This document shows positions 45,301 through 53,055 of a stretch of 64,000 nucleotides of DNA, piece after piece. Positions within the stretch are counted from its first letter, which is position 1, and each line of letters begins with the position of its first letter. This DNA is from Aphrophora alni (Eukaryota > Arthropoda > Insecta > Hemiptera > Aphrophoridae): contig OY740776.1 of the NCBI GenBank assembly GCA_963513935.1, positions 7,098,724-7,162,723 of the forward strand. Reading direction: 5' to 3'. The position numbers and the translations under genes are program-made. The notes under the pieces are model-generated. The model did no database searches. It worked only from the letters and a program-made list of their open reading frames with translations, and was not told the origin of the DNA.

Positions 45301-47277
45301 ATTGTAAAAATTTTGGTTTTCTCCAAAAGTGTGTCTTTAAAGCAAATATAAACGCTCGATAGCTATTCGGAAGTTTTCGGGATCATCCGGAAGCGCTCGG
45401 GTATTGTTCGGAAACAATTAGCGGCCGTCTAGTCTCAGCTGTCACAACAAATACAGGTGCAGTGTGCAGTGCAGCACAGTTAATCAATCGCGAAGTGTCT
45501 TCGCCATTTTTTTGTGCGTTGTTGTTTTGTGTTCTTTCACATCGCAGTAAACTGTGTCTCAGTACTCTCTACTGTAATACAGTACATCTGTAGTGACGTA
45601 CGTAACTTTTGAAACTGTTTATAAACAAAGTGAGTTTTGTTCTAACTGTACAGTGACCATGTTTTCAAAACCTAAGCCTACGAGTTCAAAAGGAGAGAAA
45701 TGAAAACACGTAACACTGACTCTCAATCAGACTTTTTTAAATCTAAGTGAAAATGTTTTACAGTACGTGTACATGTACATTATATGAAATGTAAAATAAA
45801 CTTAGTTGTATTTGCATACTGTATTTGTAGTTTAATTATTAACCTAATTGTTCTTATAATTACGATTTATGTATGTATGTACTGTAGTTAAAAAAACAAA
45901 GTACATTTGTTTTACGGCAAAGCCTACACTAAAAATAAGGGGCACCGCCCGATAGACCGGGAATTTTTGGTAGTCCGTCACCCAGCCGAACGTGCCGGAT
46001 TATCGGACTTCTACTGTATATATATATATATATATAAACAATTTTGGTTTAGGAAAAGTATCTAATATTGTGGACGGCAAAAATTACTGTCCTTTATTCA
46101 TTTTGGCAGTATGTTCTGATTACATTATTGTTCTTGTAATAAGTGAAAGAAAACACCACAGCACAAATATTTTGTTTTACTAAACAGTTCTTAATTTTAT
46201 TTTAATACAAAATCTGCACATTTACATATAAGAACAATACATTACTGTATATAGTTAACATGTTTTTATGTAAATACAGTAATAGCAATAAATGTCTAAC
46301 TGATTTACTGCAGCACAGACCCCTTCACAATTGCTTTAATAAAATACAGAACGGTAGAAACATATGTACACACGGGCTGAACAATAGAGCCGTACTACAC
46401 ATAAATGTGGGAAAATGTAAGGACGCAGGAGAGGGGGAAGTTCATGTCTTATAACTTGAAAATTTTGTCATCTAGCATAGTATGTCTACCCTAAACTTTG
46501 ACTTACAAACGTCCCTTGGTCAAAAGAGGTGATTTTATTAAAACTTCGACTTGTAGTGGTTTTTGAACGCCTATCTTCGAGTTATTTTCCAACACGTCCA
46601 GGAAACCATTTATCAATGTTCTTTATTTAAAATATACGACTTGTAGATGGGAAGTTAGTATTATGGGAAGTTTAAGGCGAGTGGTAAAATTGTAGATATC
46701 AAGGAATTCAAGCTATCAAGGTACTGTACTAAATTCATAAAAATCTGTTTTTCTAATAAAACTTTCCAAATTATTACATTTTACTACAAATATCTCGTCA
46801 AAACTGAATTCTAAAACTTTTGTATTGAATAAAAATAAAAGCATTATAATGTTTTTTGTGACATAAGTAACAACTACAGACATTTTTGATTCTAGACATA
46901 CTGTTTCTAAAATATTACTTTCCAAAATTTCTCATGTCACAAATGAATTCTAAGCATCTTTCTTTAAAAAATTATATATAATAATTTAAGGTTTAGAATA
47001 AATATCTATTTCTGAAAATATCCTTTCAAGATGGAAGACCCACAAAAACATCTTGGCCTTGTTGTAGGGTTACGTTACGTGATGGCTATTCTAAAGTTAA
47101 ATTATACATCTTTTAACGAACATTTTTAGAACAACAAAAGTTTAATATTTTGTTTCTTTTCAGCATGGCTTATCCGAGGAGCATTGTCAGATGGTACAAA
47201 GGTTTGGGCCTCCTTCAAAAGGAACACCAGAAGAAGACACTATAGGATTTTTCATAGCAAAATTTTTAAAATTATAA
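25799..47277 (+). CDS. NSUN6: NSUN6-type tRNA/mRNA cytosine-5 methyltransferase, N terminus unassigned
   Basis: Seven plus-strand exons join in frame over 1251 nt (416 residues plus stop): 25799-25918, 30768-30969, 32079-32238, 34823-35021, 38828-39124, 44064-44222 and 47164-47277. Human NSUN6 (469 aa) makes m5C72 in the acceptor end of tRNA-Thr and tRNA-Cys and modifies some mRNAs. Visible signs are TTFRVNT of the N-terminal methyltransferase part, a PUA region ([18 protein letters not shown]), motif [13 protein letters not shown] for SAM binding, the [12 protein letters not shown] motif with the first catalytic-pair cysteine, [16 protein letters not shown] with the second, and the C-terminal IGFFIAKF. 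Relative to human, motif I has Asn in place of the second Gly. About 50 N-terminal residues lack a certain exon. The introns contain many transposons, none of which breaks an exon. Confidence 0.95.
26578..27421 (+). mobile_element. piggyBac-type element, internally deleted
   Basis: TTAA (26574-26577) is followed by CCCTTCCCACGCGG. The right end is GCATGCGAAGGG followed by TTAA (27422-27425), as expected for piggyBac. The element interrupts the LINE reverse transcriptase: sequence before it encodes NGKVSNV and sequence after it continues [14 protein letters not shown]. Of the transposase only the C-terminal cysteine-rich domain is recognised, so this is a non-autonomous deletion derivative. 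Confidence 0.88.
26996..27133 (+). pseudogene. piggyBac transposase C-terminal cysteine-rich domain
   Basis: The frame reads [20 protein letters not shown], then [20 protein letters not shown] and TSPTD with a stop. The spacing CxxC, CxxC, C and a terminal CFxxYH matches the zinc-binding tail of piggyBac transposases, which recognises terminal repeats. It is intact as a domain, but the catalytic DDD core upstream is absent. Confidence 0.88.
28619..28680 (-). CDS. Orphan candidate first exon on the minus strand
   Basis: ATG at 28680 opens [20 protein letters not shown] followed by AG and a strong donor GTAAGAAT. An in-frame ATG lies five codons upstream and a stop precedes it. The surrounding 28640-28880 is richer in CpG than its neighbours and has further donor-like sites (GCG|GTAAGAAC), so it looks like a promoter with a leader exon. 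It could be an alternative leader of the SWEET gene (then out of frame with it), an unknown gene, or part of a mobile element. Confidence 0.3.
29310..29700. other. GC-richer unclassified insert
   Basis: This ~390 bp stretch has clearly higher GC than its surroundings. It contains a short open frame ([20 protein letters not shown]) that ends in a stop. It lies directly left of a family B fragment. It may be a fragment of an unrecognised mobile element; no RNA gene or domain was matched. Confidence 0.4.
29700..30080 (-). repeat. Family B fragment interrupted by a short transposon
   Basis: Family B phrases (ATCAAATATGATTTACATTG, then CATTTTTACTTTTGACGGAC) flank the element at 29786-29918, showing that the small transposon landed in an older family B copy. 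Confidence 0.6.
29786..29918. mobile_element. Short inverted-repeat transposon, 8-bp duplication (copy 1)
   Basis: The ends are GGTACTTACGTATTAACGCC and its reverse complement. The flanking 8-mer TAAATTTT is identical on both sides (29778-29785 and 29919-29926). The 133-bp core is mostly TA repeats around AAGGTTTGGCCAGGT. An 8-bp duplication fits hAT, P, Merlin or similar superfamilies, but the termini do not match the usual hAT start (CAGNG). Confidence 0.88.
30098..30520. mobile_element. Inverted-repeat transposon, 8-bp duplication (copy 2)
   Basis: The termini are the same as copy 1 (GGTACTTACGTATTAACGCC at left; right end CATGAGTACC), with longer terminal repeats of about 58 bp. The identical 8-mer CAGAAATT flanks it (30090-30097 and 30521-30528). 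The interior has GGTTTGGCCAGGT in direct and inverted copies around (TA)n. There is no coding capacity. It lies 240 bp before NSUN6 exon 2. Confidence 0.88.
30768..30969 (+). CDS. NSUN6: NSUN6 exon 2 (start of PUA region)
   Basis: The exon encodes [20 protein letters not shown] through [29 protein letters not shown]. It starts in phase 0 after TCAAAAG and leaves in phase 1 at GTAAGT. The [16 protein letters not shown] segment matches human QCGNAVLRGAHVYAPG in the PUA domain. Confidence 0.93.
32079..32238 (+). CDS. NSUN6: NSUN6 exon 3 (PUA region)
   Basis: The exon encodes [40 protein letters not shown], matching human AGDVISVYSDIKGKCKKG..KVFLGNGISELSRKEIF. It enters in phase 1 after TTTCAG and leaves in phase 2 at GTGAGT. 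Confidence 0.92.
32931..33525. mobile_element. Solo LTR (family 2)
   Basis: The sequence starts TGCTATGAACGG and ends TTATTCCTAACA. It is flanked by GTAC on both sides (32927-32930 and 33526-33529). The 3' end matches that of the LTR at 39511-40272 (TTCCTAACA). It contains TTATATACC near 33364. TG..CA ends with a 4-bp duplication fit a Ty3/gypsy-type element; no internal region remains. Confidence 0.75.
33890..34190. repeat. Family A fold-back pair
   Basis: A left arm (CTCTAATAGCATCAGGGTCA, ACAAGAGTTG, GACCTAATAGG) is followed after about 110 bp by its inverted copy (CTTTCATCTTTCCTATCAGG, GATGCTATTAG). The 95-codon minus frame at 34233-33946 spans it and is not a gene. Confidence 0.8.
34365..34650. 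repeat. Fold-back of a tRNA-derived unit
   Basis: TACGACCTAGACTAG...AACTCAGGACCTTTGG and GCGATCAAGGAT-type sequences occur in opposite orientations at 34370-34480 and 34560-34650. The left copy holds a complete tRNA-like sequence; the right lacks about 20 bp around the D arm. Confidence 0.8.
34383..34454 (-). pseudogene. tRNA-like sequence (SINE head or tRNA pseudogene)
   Basis: On the minus strand it reads GGATAGTTCAGCTGGTAGAG, a pol III A box, then an anticodon arm TTGGC/GCATAAA/GCCAA, then a B box (GAGTTCAATTTC). Total length is about 72 nt. The loop would place ATA at the anticodon, but position 33 is C rather than T and the acceptor stem is poorly paired, so a functional tRNA is unlikely. 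Confidence 0.7.
34823..35021 (+). CDS. NSUN6: NSUN6 exon 4 (SAM-binding motif I)
   Basis: The exon encodes [40 protein letters not shown] and [20 protein letters not shown]. The [11 protein letters not shown] stretch is the SAM-binding loop (human DLCAAPGGKTT). It enters in phase 2 and leaves in phase 0 at GTGAGT. Confidence 0.95.
35235..35590. repeat. Family A fold-back pair
   Basis: A left arm (GGTCATCATTGCCTTACAAA, AGCATCAGGGTTGGAAGAGA) and an inverted right arm (TTGACCAATACTTGTTCTCT, TCTGACCCTGATGAAATTAG) surround a short centre that includes GAGAGTCTTTCTTTATG. Confidence 0.75.
36290..37010 (+). pseudogene. mariner-family transposase remnant
   Basis: Despite many stops and slips, the motif order of a mariner transposase is readable on the plus strand: [15 protein letters not shown] near 36600, NNDGPYSTA near 36830 (the second catalytic Asp), and a C-terminal [10 protein letters not shown]...[10 protein letters not shown] near 36920-37000. 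The element lies in an NSUN6 intron; terminal repeats were not located. Confidence 0.7.
37042..37390. repeat. Fold-back, ~108 bp arms
   Basis: The left arm 37045-37150 (AGTCTAAAACCGTCC, GAGACATCATCAGGCTTGTA) is inverted at about 37280-37385 (CAAGTCTGATGATGTCTCTA, GTTTTAGACTGAAACG). The loop is about 130 bp. Confidence 0.8.
37411..37949 (+). mobile_element. Solo LTR with promoter and poly(A) signal (LTR family 1)
   Basis: The sequence runs from TGTGGTCCTGCCAAGGAGCC to GTGGAGACGGTCACA and is flanked by GTTA (37407-37410 and 37950-37953). It contains a TATA box (CTATATAA, 37673-37680) and AATAAA (37793-37798), in the order expected for U3-R-U5. The open frames at 37502-37754 lie in U3 and are not genes. 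It inserted in an NSUN6 intron in the sense direction, so it could in principle supply a promoter or a premature polyadenylation site. Confidence 0.9.
38090..38560 (+). pseudogene. LINE reverse-transcriptase tail, heavily deleted
   Basis: Readable fragments on the plus strand include [12 protein letters not shown] near 38190 (post-catalytic RT motif) and [20 protein letters not shown] near 38440, the typical C-terminal signature of CR1/jockey-group LINEs. It is related in motif to the copy at 26090-28230. Confidence 0.7.
38828..39124 (+). CDS. NSUN6: NSUN6 exon 5 (DAPCSG motif)
   Basis: This 99-codon phase 0 exon contains [27 protein letters not shown] and [17 protein letters not shown], then [19 protein letters not shown] holds the cysteine that releases product in m5C RNA methyltransferases. 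It is bounded by TTTACAG and GTAAGT; the open frame continues to 39289 only by chance. Confidence 0.95.
39285..39480 (-). repeat. Family B fragment
   Basis: Only the outer part of the family is present (GGAAGTGCTGTACAACCAAA, GATTCTAATAAAATATGGTA, then ATTTTGATAAAATGTTG). Confidence 0.6.
39511..40272. mobile_element. Solo LTR (family 2)
   Basis: The sequence starts TGTTATAGTTTTAAT and ends ACTGTTCCTAACA. It is flanked by GAGT on both sides (39507-39510 and 40273-40276). Its TGTTA..TAACA ends and TTCCTAACA terminus are shared with 32931-33525. No internal retrotransposon sequence remains. Confidence 0.75.
41029..43890. mobile_element. pogo/Tigger-like element, 2.9 kb, no intact transposase
   Basis: The left end CAGTAGACTCTCATAAATCC is matched inverted at the right end (AATTTATGAGAGTCTACTG). 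TA flanks both sides (41027-41028 and 43891-43892). CCGGA repeats lie inside both ends (CCGGACT, CCGGATT). No recognisable transposase frame survives. The GC-richer 42060-42740 segment may be a separate insertion; it ends TTTTCCTAACA like the family 2 LTRs, but its start is not resolved. Confidence 0.85.
44064..44222 (+). CDS. NSUN6: NSUN6 exon 6 (YSTCT motif)
   Basis: This 53-codon phase 0 exon encodes [20 protein letters not shown] and [20 protein letters not shown]. The cysteine in YSTCT is the catalytic nucleophile position (human Cys373 region). It is bounded by TATCAG and GTAAGA. Confidence 0.95.
45233..46016. mobile_element. pogo/Tigger-like MITE, 784 bp
   Basis: The left end is CAGTAGAAGTCCATTAGTCC and the right end is TATCGGACTTCTACTG. 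TA flanks it within a TA microsatellite. The inner ends carry GTCCGGCATCC / GTGCCGGATTATCGG. No coding sequence was seen. Confidence 0.9.
47164..47277 (+). CDS. NSUN6: NSUN6 last exon
   Basis: This 37-codon end encodes [20 protein letters not shown] and [13 protein letters not shown] with TAA at 47275-47277. IGFFIAKF is the conserved end of the family. The acceptor is TTTCTTTTCAG. Confidence 0.95.
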   Translation, partial: HGLSEEHCQMVQRFGPPSKGTPEEDTIGFFIAKFLKL

Positions 47278-47283
47278 AATAAA
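47278..47283 (+). terminator. NSUN6 polyadenylation signal
   Basis: AATAAA begins directly after the stop codon, implying a very short 3' untranslated region unless further signals downstream are used. Confidence 0.6.
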
Positions 47284-47434
47284 TTTGTGTTTATGGCATT
47301 CCTAACACCATATGAAACAAGTTAATGTCCATCATAGTATTTACCCAGCACTATCATACAGTGTAGTGTAATCATATTCTCTAAATTTAATGGCCAAAAG
47401 TTGTTCTCTTGTCGGAAATGTTAAATTGTATTAA

Positions 47435-48292
47435 CCCTTTGCGATCGGAATGGATATTTGCCGCTATTCCTCAGCGATCGCGCGGCCATTCTACTGGCCG
47501 CCGCCATTCGCATGCCAAGTCAGATTTTTAGCAGTTGTCCTTTGCGATCGGACGGCCAGCGGTGCTGGCCAACATGAAATCCAACGAACGCTCGGGCGTC
47601 CAGCAGGACTGGCCAACAATGTATGTTATCGTTTGTAATATTCAAACTATGTTATGATGTCTGTAGAGTGCTGCAAACTTGTGAGGAATTATTGAACTAA
47701 ATGATCAGCAGGTTTGCAACATTATATCGTAAAAATTGTGGTAAACTAAGGTAAAACAAAGTAGGCTACTGCGCAGTGTGTAATGATAGGAGACACGGAA
47801 AAGAAAGAAAGGGTAAAACTAGCTGAAACAATCCTGGACTTCTTCAGGGTGAATGTTTTGAAAAATACCACTTAGTCAAAAAAATAAAAGAAGATTAAAA
47901 CACAATACTTACTTATCGTTTGTATGAGTGACAAATAGATGTACGTTTTACACGTTTACTAAATAAGTAATTAATTTCACTTTCAATTTTCAAACAAATA
48001 TATGTCATAATTCAATATCTTATTTGTTTTCGAGATTCAATAAAACAGCAGTATAAAATTACAATTGATTTATTACAATTTAAATCCCCTATGATAACAT
48101 TGCAGGTTTTCAGTAAAAACAATTCCGAGCTGCCGGGAGAAAGCCGACATTATGAATGCCGAGTTGACGCAGAGTGGAGCGTGGCCAGTACAGCTGGCCA
48201 TCCGACCGCCAGAACCAATTTATGCGGAAAGAATTCCGAGTGGCTGCTGACTGCGTTGTGGCCACTCCTACTGGCCTTCCGATTGCAAAGGG
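47435..48292. mobile_element. piggyBac-type MITE with repeated GGCC palindromes
   Basis: TTAA (47431-47434) is followed by CCCTTTGCGATCGGAATG. The right end is the near-exact inverse (CTTCCGATTGCAAAGGG) followed by TTAA (48293-48296). Within about 180 bp of each end are GGCCATTCTACTGGCC, GGCCAGCGGTGCTGGCC, GTCCAGCAGGACTGGCC, GGCCAGTACAGCTGGCC and GGCCACTCCTACTGGCC. The open frames at 47450-47638 and 48091-48327 lie in these repeats and are not genes. Confidence 0.9.
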
Positions 48293-48319
48293 TTAATATT
48301 GGGTCTTATCCATTGTATA

Positions 48320-49200
48320 CAGTATAGGCCAAGTTTGTTTATACAGGTTTTCTGAACTTCATACTCGTAATTGTGCATATCACTACTTCCTTGACATCGT
48401 AGATCTATTTTATTCAAATCAGTGTCTTGGCCCTGCGGGCATTGAAGCTGTATATATGTTAAAAGACATCCACTCTGTACTCAGCAAACTCGTTTATCTG
48501 TAATACAACTTTGATCTTTATAAATGTGCGTTCTTACCTGTAATCGTATACTTTGCTATTCTAGGCGATATCAGAGGAACAGGTAGATGTTCTCAATAAT
48601 ATTTTAGAAACTCGTTTTTTATAATTAATATTTAATTTATTGAACAAAAGCTCTGTTTAACCTCAATCTAAACCTATGATTAATCACATATCAATAAAAG
48701 TCATTGTGCATTCTTAAATAATTGATTTTACTATTATGTATATGAAAAAGAAATTGGACATCATATAATCATCACTATTTCTTTATTTATTGGGCATCGC
48801 ATGATTGCCAACATACCTCCCTCCCTGCTTCGAGAATGTTATTTCTTTATATACGACATACTAAATTGTTTATTTAAGTTCCTATTTATTCCTTAATTAT
48901 AATACATTTTTATTTACATACATTATATTTTATTATTAAATTTAAACTAAATTCTTATTTATTTATTATTGAATGGTTGGAAGATGTCCCATACTTACAA
49001 CTCATTTGTTTGTTTTGGTATCTCGGCCCTGCCGGATTTTGTAACTATACAAATATCACATTTTTTTTAATGGTCTGGGTTTGAAATTAGATTTTTGACA
49101 ATAACTTCACTATTTATAAATATGTAGAGGTGGAGTTAGTACCATTACATTCAGAATTGAAATCTGCAAATTTTTATCTAATTTAGTGTGTTATATATTT
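48320..49200. repeat. Dispersed repeat, related to 9862-10280
   Basis: It shares the phrases GTTTTCTGAACTTCATAC, GTGCATATCACTACTTCC, TTTTTGACAATAACTTCACT and CATTCAGAATTGAAATCTGC with the earlier copy, with extra sequence inserted between the blocks. Confidence 0.55.
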
Positions 49201-50050
49201 GACATAACACACAAAATTGTTAAAATGACCACCATTTTTAATTGTATTTTTCTAAATTTGAATAAGATTCTATAAAAGCACACTATAGTCCTCTATAACA
49301 AATTTCATTTTCATATCTTAAAATCACTTTTCCAGTTTCCCGAGAGCCATGAAACGTGAATATCAGTCAAAAACTGGAAGTAGACATTTTCGTGATTATC
49401 AAACATAACTATACTTCGTAAAAAATTGGTTGGTATATTAAAATGTTATATATTAAAAACTTTCATTTTAAAGTTATAGTTATCATTACATACAGAATTC
49501 TAATCTGCAAATTTTGATATAATTAGTGTTTTTTATAGATTTAAAAGTCTTAAAGTTTTTATTCCATTTTTGTACATAGTGTGTTCTTTATATGTAATAC
49601 CTTGGCTACAAGGTTAGGACAGTCATTAATCTAGAGTGATATATCCATAATTGTGAGATTATGAAAATTTGTATAAGGGTTGATTTCCATGACAGCGTCC
49701 ATTAACTTGTTTCACTTAAGCATCTTCAATAACTAAACTAAAATCTAATAAACTCTTTGGTCGAAATGACAGAATCCATTTTCTCATGAAATCTTGTGAT
49801 GACCAATATGTTGTATAATTGAAGAAAGAGACACAGGTGCAAACAGAAGACTATATTACAGAATATATTATTTAAAAAATCTTGTTAGTTTTATAAACAG
49901 TTTTTGTAATCGAAAAAAATAAAGAATATTTATATGAATGTTTGTTTAATATGTACCCTAAAAAAACAATAGGAGAAACAAGTAAATAAGACAGGAATGT
50001 AATTCAAGAATTTACTGAAGCGACTATTTTTGTTCAACAATTATCAGAAT
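49201..50050. other. Intergenic AT-rich stretch
   Basis: Nothing recognised beyond low-complexity AT-rich DNA between NSUN6 and the next Tigger-like element. Confidence 0.45.
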
Positions 50051-50051
50051 A

Positions 50052-50833
50052 CAGTAGATGCTCTTTTAACAGGCACGTTTGGAACCACGGCCATGCCCGA
50101 TAATCGAGCATATCTAGTTTTTAAAGGGGATACCTAAGAAAATTAACTGTATACAAACCCAAATGATCGAAACACATATTTGACATGACAAGATTATGAA
50201 GAAAAACACAGAGTACAAAATGCTGAACATTCCTTTAATTTAATATAAAGTAATGTGTGTATAAAAGTGCTAAATGACGAAAAAATTAATTGTACATTAC
50301 AGTTTGTACATAAAATCAAATCAAATATCATATGTACTGTACATTATGTTTAGTTAAGGTTGTACACAGTATGTACTGTAAACTGGTCTTACGAACAAAA
50401 ATAAACGTGTGTTAAAAAAAGTTTTTGTCACGTTGCTTTCGTGATTCGGATTTCTTCTTCAAAAACTTATTTCGGATTAAACACAAATTTATAAGTTCTA
50501 TGGAGTTGTAGCTTTTATTGGATTCAGCAAATGTTATAAATGTATTTATTGCATCAGTAGCTTCTTTCCACGAGACTTTAGGTGCACGAAACTGTGCTGA
50601 CAGTTACATCACAGTACTGCACTGTACAATACTGTAGTATAGTATCGCGTCAGATGCAGACAAACACATGGATGACTAAGAAAACGGCGCGCGCAGCCCA
50701 CTGCACTGGTGGGAGATGTCAGTCGAGGCCTGTGAGCTGCCCGAACATAACCGGAAATAACCGACCGTGAGTGGCTCAGCCGGTTAGTAGAACATGCCGG
50801 TTGTTAGAATGCCGGATAATAGAGCATTTACTG
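50052..50833. mobile_element. pogo/Tigger-like MITE, 782 bp
   Basis: The left end CAGTAGATGCTCTTTTAACA pairs with the right end GATAATAGAGCATTTACTG, with TA on both sides (50050-50051 and 50834-50835). Inner ends carry GGCACG.../ATGCCGG. The open frame at 50582-50770 is inside it and unrecognised. Confidence 0.85.
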
Positions 50834-50835
50834 TA

Positions 50836-51900
50836 GTATTTTTTTTTTCAATATGACAAAATACATCAATGATTTTGTGTGTATTTTTTATAGAACAATG
50901 ATATATATATACCGGTATATATATATATATATATATTACCAACTTTTTGCCACATTTGTTGATATTTTTACAATTTCTTTCAGGGTTTAAAAAGAAAAAT
51001 TAAAATGACAAGGATTTGGTTTAGTTGTTTTCATAGAGAAAATATAAACGTACATGTCCAAACAGCTTTTGATTTTATATTTGATAGAGATCTATAAAGT
51101 TAGGAATTTCTTTTGTCTAAATTTGAAATCTCTAGAAATTTTGTAAAGCAAGAACGTAATATGTTAGTTATACTAAGTATTATACAGTATTTTAAAAACA
51201 AAATGAGGAATCGAATTGATGTAATTAAGAATCAAATTGAATCAATTTAAAGCCTGGGAGTTTCGCTTGTAATATATCATGATACAGAATATTTAATAAA
51301 AACGTGTAATTTTTAATTTATACCTGTCTCACATTTCTTGTTTAAAAATAATTTTATGATGCTTTGACTATCATTCTGTATATTTGTTTCTGTATTGGCC
51401 ACTACAGCTATTTACAAGATTTACCTTATACTCGCTTCATTCTCAAGAAAAAAAGAGAAAGAGTGATGAATTACAAAGTTGTTCACTACAGAAGTGTACA
51501 GTGGCTGAAGTTTATTAATTGATTTAGTGGAAAGAAAACAAATTTTAATAATATGATATCCACTGACTTTCAGTTTATAAAAAGACTAATCGGGGAGGAC
51601 AATTTCAAAATAATTATACATTTTCAAAAACCATACTTGTCCAAGAAAGGTTGAAACTAATATTACATTTTTTTGTCAAGTTTTAATCCTTTTATAGGGA
51701 TAGTAAAAATGATAGGACATTGTATCATGTTTTCTACATATGAGTTACAAGGAAGAATAGTGAAATTTGTTACAAAGCGTGACTTTGACACTGGTACGTA
51801 ATACAATTTGTATCAAAAACCTCAACACTTGACTTGTTTGCATGATACAGCTACAGAGAAGATATAATTGAGGTCGTAACCTTAATTTTTTTGTTTGAAA
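50836..51900. other. Intergenic stretch, no recognised feature
   Basis: AT-rich sequence with a TA-repeat near 50900-50936. No coding or mobile-element signature was recognised. Confidence 0.45.
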
Positions 51901-51904
51901 GCAA

Positions 51905-52725
51905 CAAAAAAACCTCTCTGTCATCATCGCCTTATAAAAGAAGGAAGACCCCTAGTCCTTGAATACTTTAATAGTATCAGTGAGTCTTCTTCTTAACTCT
52001 ACTGATTGAGAAAGTGAACAGTGTTTACGAAATATTTCAGAACTTTAGTGTTTTCTTACTTGTGTACTATTAAGTAATACCAAGGACCACTTTCCAAGGT
52101 AAACCGGTCTCCTGTCCATACAAAATCTATACAATTTAATAGCATCAGTGTCAGAAAAGAATAAGAGTTGGTCAAGAGAGTTCTGAAAGTGATCTAACCC
52201 AACACTATCTAAAAAAAAGGGTGTAGGACATTTTCACAATACAACTCGTTAAACCAATGAAAACAAACGTACAAATAACATTTATTTACAAATATAAGGC
52301 ATTAAAATATTATTTACACATGAAACTTCCCACTGAGAGTGGAAATGTTTTTTAGAAAAACTTAACTATAAATAAAATAAAACAAATTACCTTTTTATAT
52401 CTACATTTTTTATATTATATAAAATAAATTTATAGAGTATTAAACAATTTTTATACATGAATTTATGCAGTCCATTGAATTAGATTCATGAACATGAAGG
52501 GATATCCTGAAGTAGTTGTATTCCTGTGGGCCCTTCACAGGAGATTCATAGTGAGTATAGGCTTGGGAATCCCGAGGAATCAGCTGGATCTACACCTTTT
52601 TTCATGTTGTCATGGGTTAGATCACTTTCCTTCATCGTTCCTATCAGGTCTTACTTGACCAACTCTTGTTTTCTCTAACCCTGATGCTATTCGAGAGCGA
52701 GGGTCTTTATTTTATGCTCTTTTAT
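51905..52725. repeat. Family A pair in opposite orientation
   Basis: A left arm at 51905-52220 (CTCTGTCATCATCGCCTTAT, AGTGTCAGAAAAGAATAAGA) and an inverted right arm at 52500-52725 (CTTTCCTTCATCGTTCCTAT, CTTGACCAACTCTTG, CCTGATGCTATTCGAG) flank about 280 bp. It lies immediately downstream of TMEM222. Confidence 0.75.
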
Positions 52726-52910
52726 TGTACGGAGTTTACAACCGTGAGGTTTTACATCATAAAACAACAAGAACACAACAACTCCACTGTAATGCATGAT
52801 CAGGTATTGTGATACATGGATTTTCTATTTACAAATAAAAATTAAAAATTTTTTTTTCATATATTTATTTTCTATAAAAAAGGAAGCTTAAAAACTGTAA
52901 TTTGTTTTAC

Positions 52911-52916
52911 TTTATT
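52911..52916 (-). terminator. TMEM222 polyadenylation signal
   Basis: AATAAA on the minus strand lies 49 nt past the stop codon. Confidence 0.65.
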
Positions 52917-52964
52917 AAAAAAAAATCTTACTTAACCATTTACACTATTTGATTTCTATTTGAT

Positions 52965-53055
52965 TTAAAAGTCAATCGATTGCCATAGAATAAACAGAAT
53001 GACCACTAATAGCAATAAGATAAAGGGCAGCCATGTTTTTAACCAAGCACCAATA
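52965..53055 (-). CDS. TMEM222: TMEM222 exon 4
   Basis: The exon encodes IGAWLKTWLPFILLLLVVIL and FILWQSIDF with TAA at 52967-52965. It matches human VGAFVRTWLPFILLLGIIL. The acceptor is TTTTCAG. Confidence 0.93.

Noticed and set aside
47450..48327. Two open frames rich in Pro/Gly/Arg
   Set aside because: They run through the GGCC-palindrome ends of a piggyBac-type MITE.
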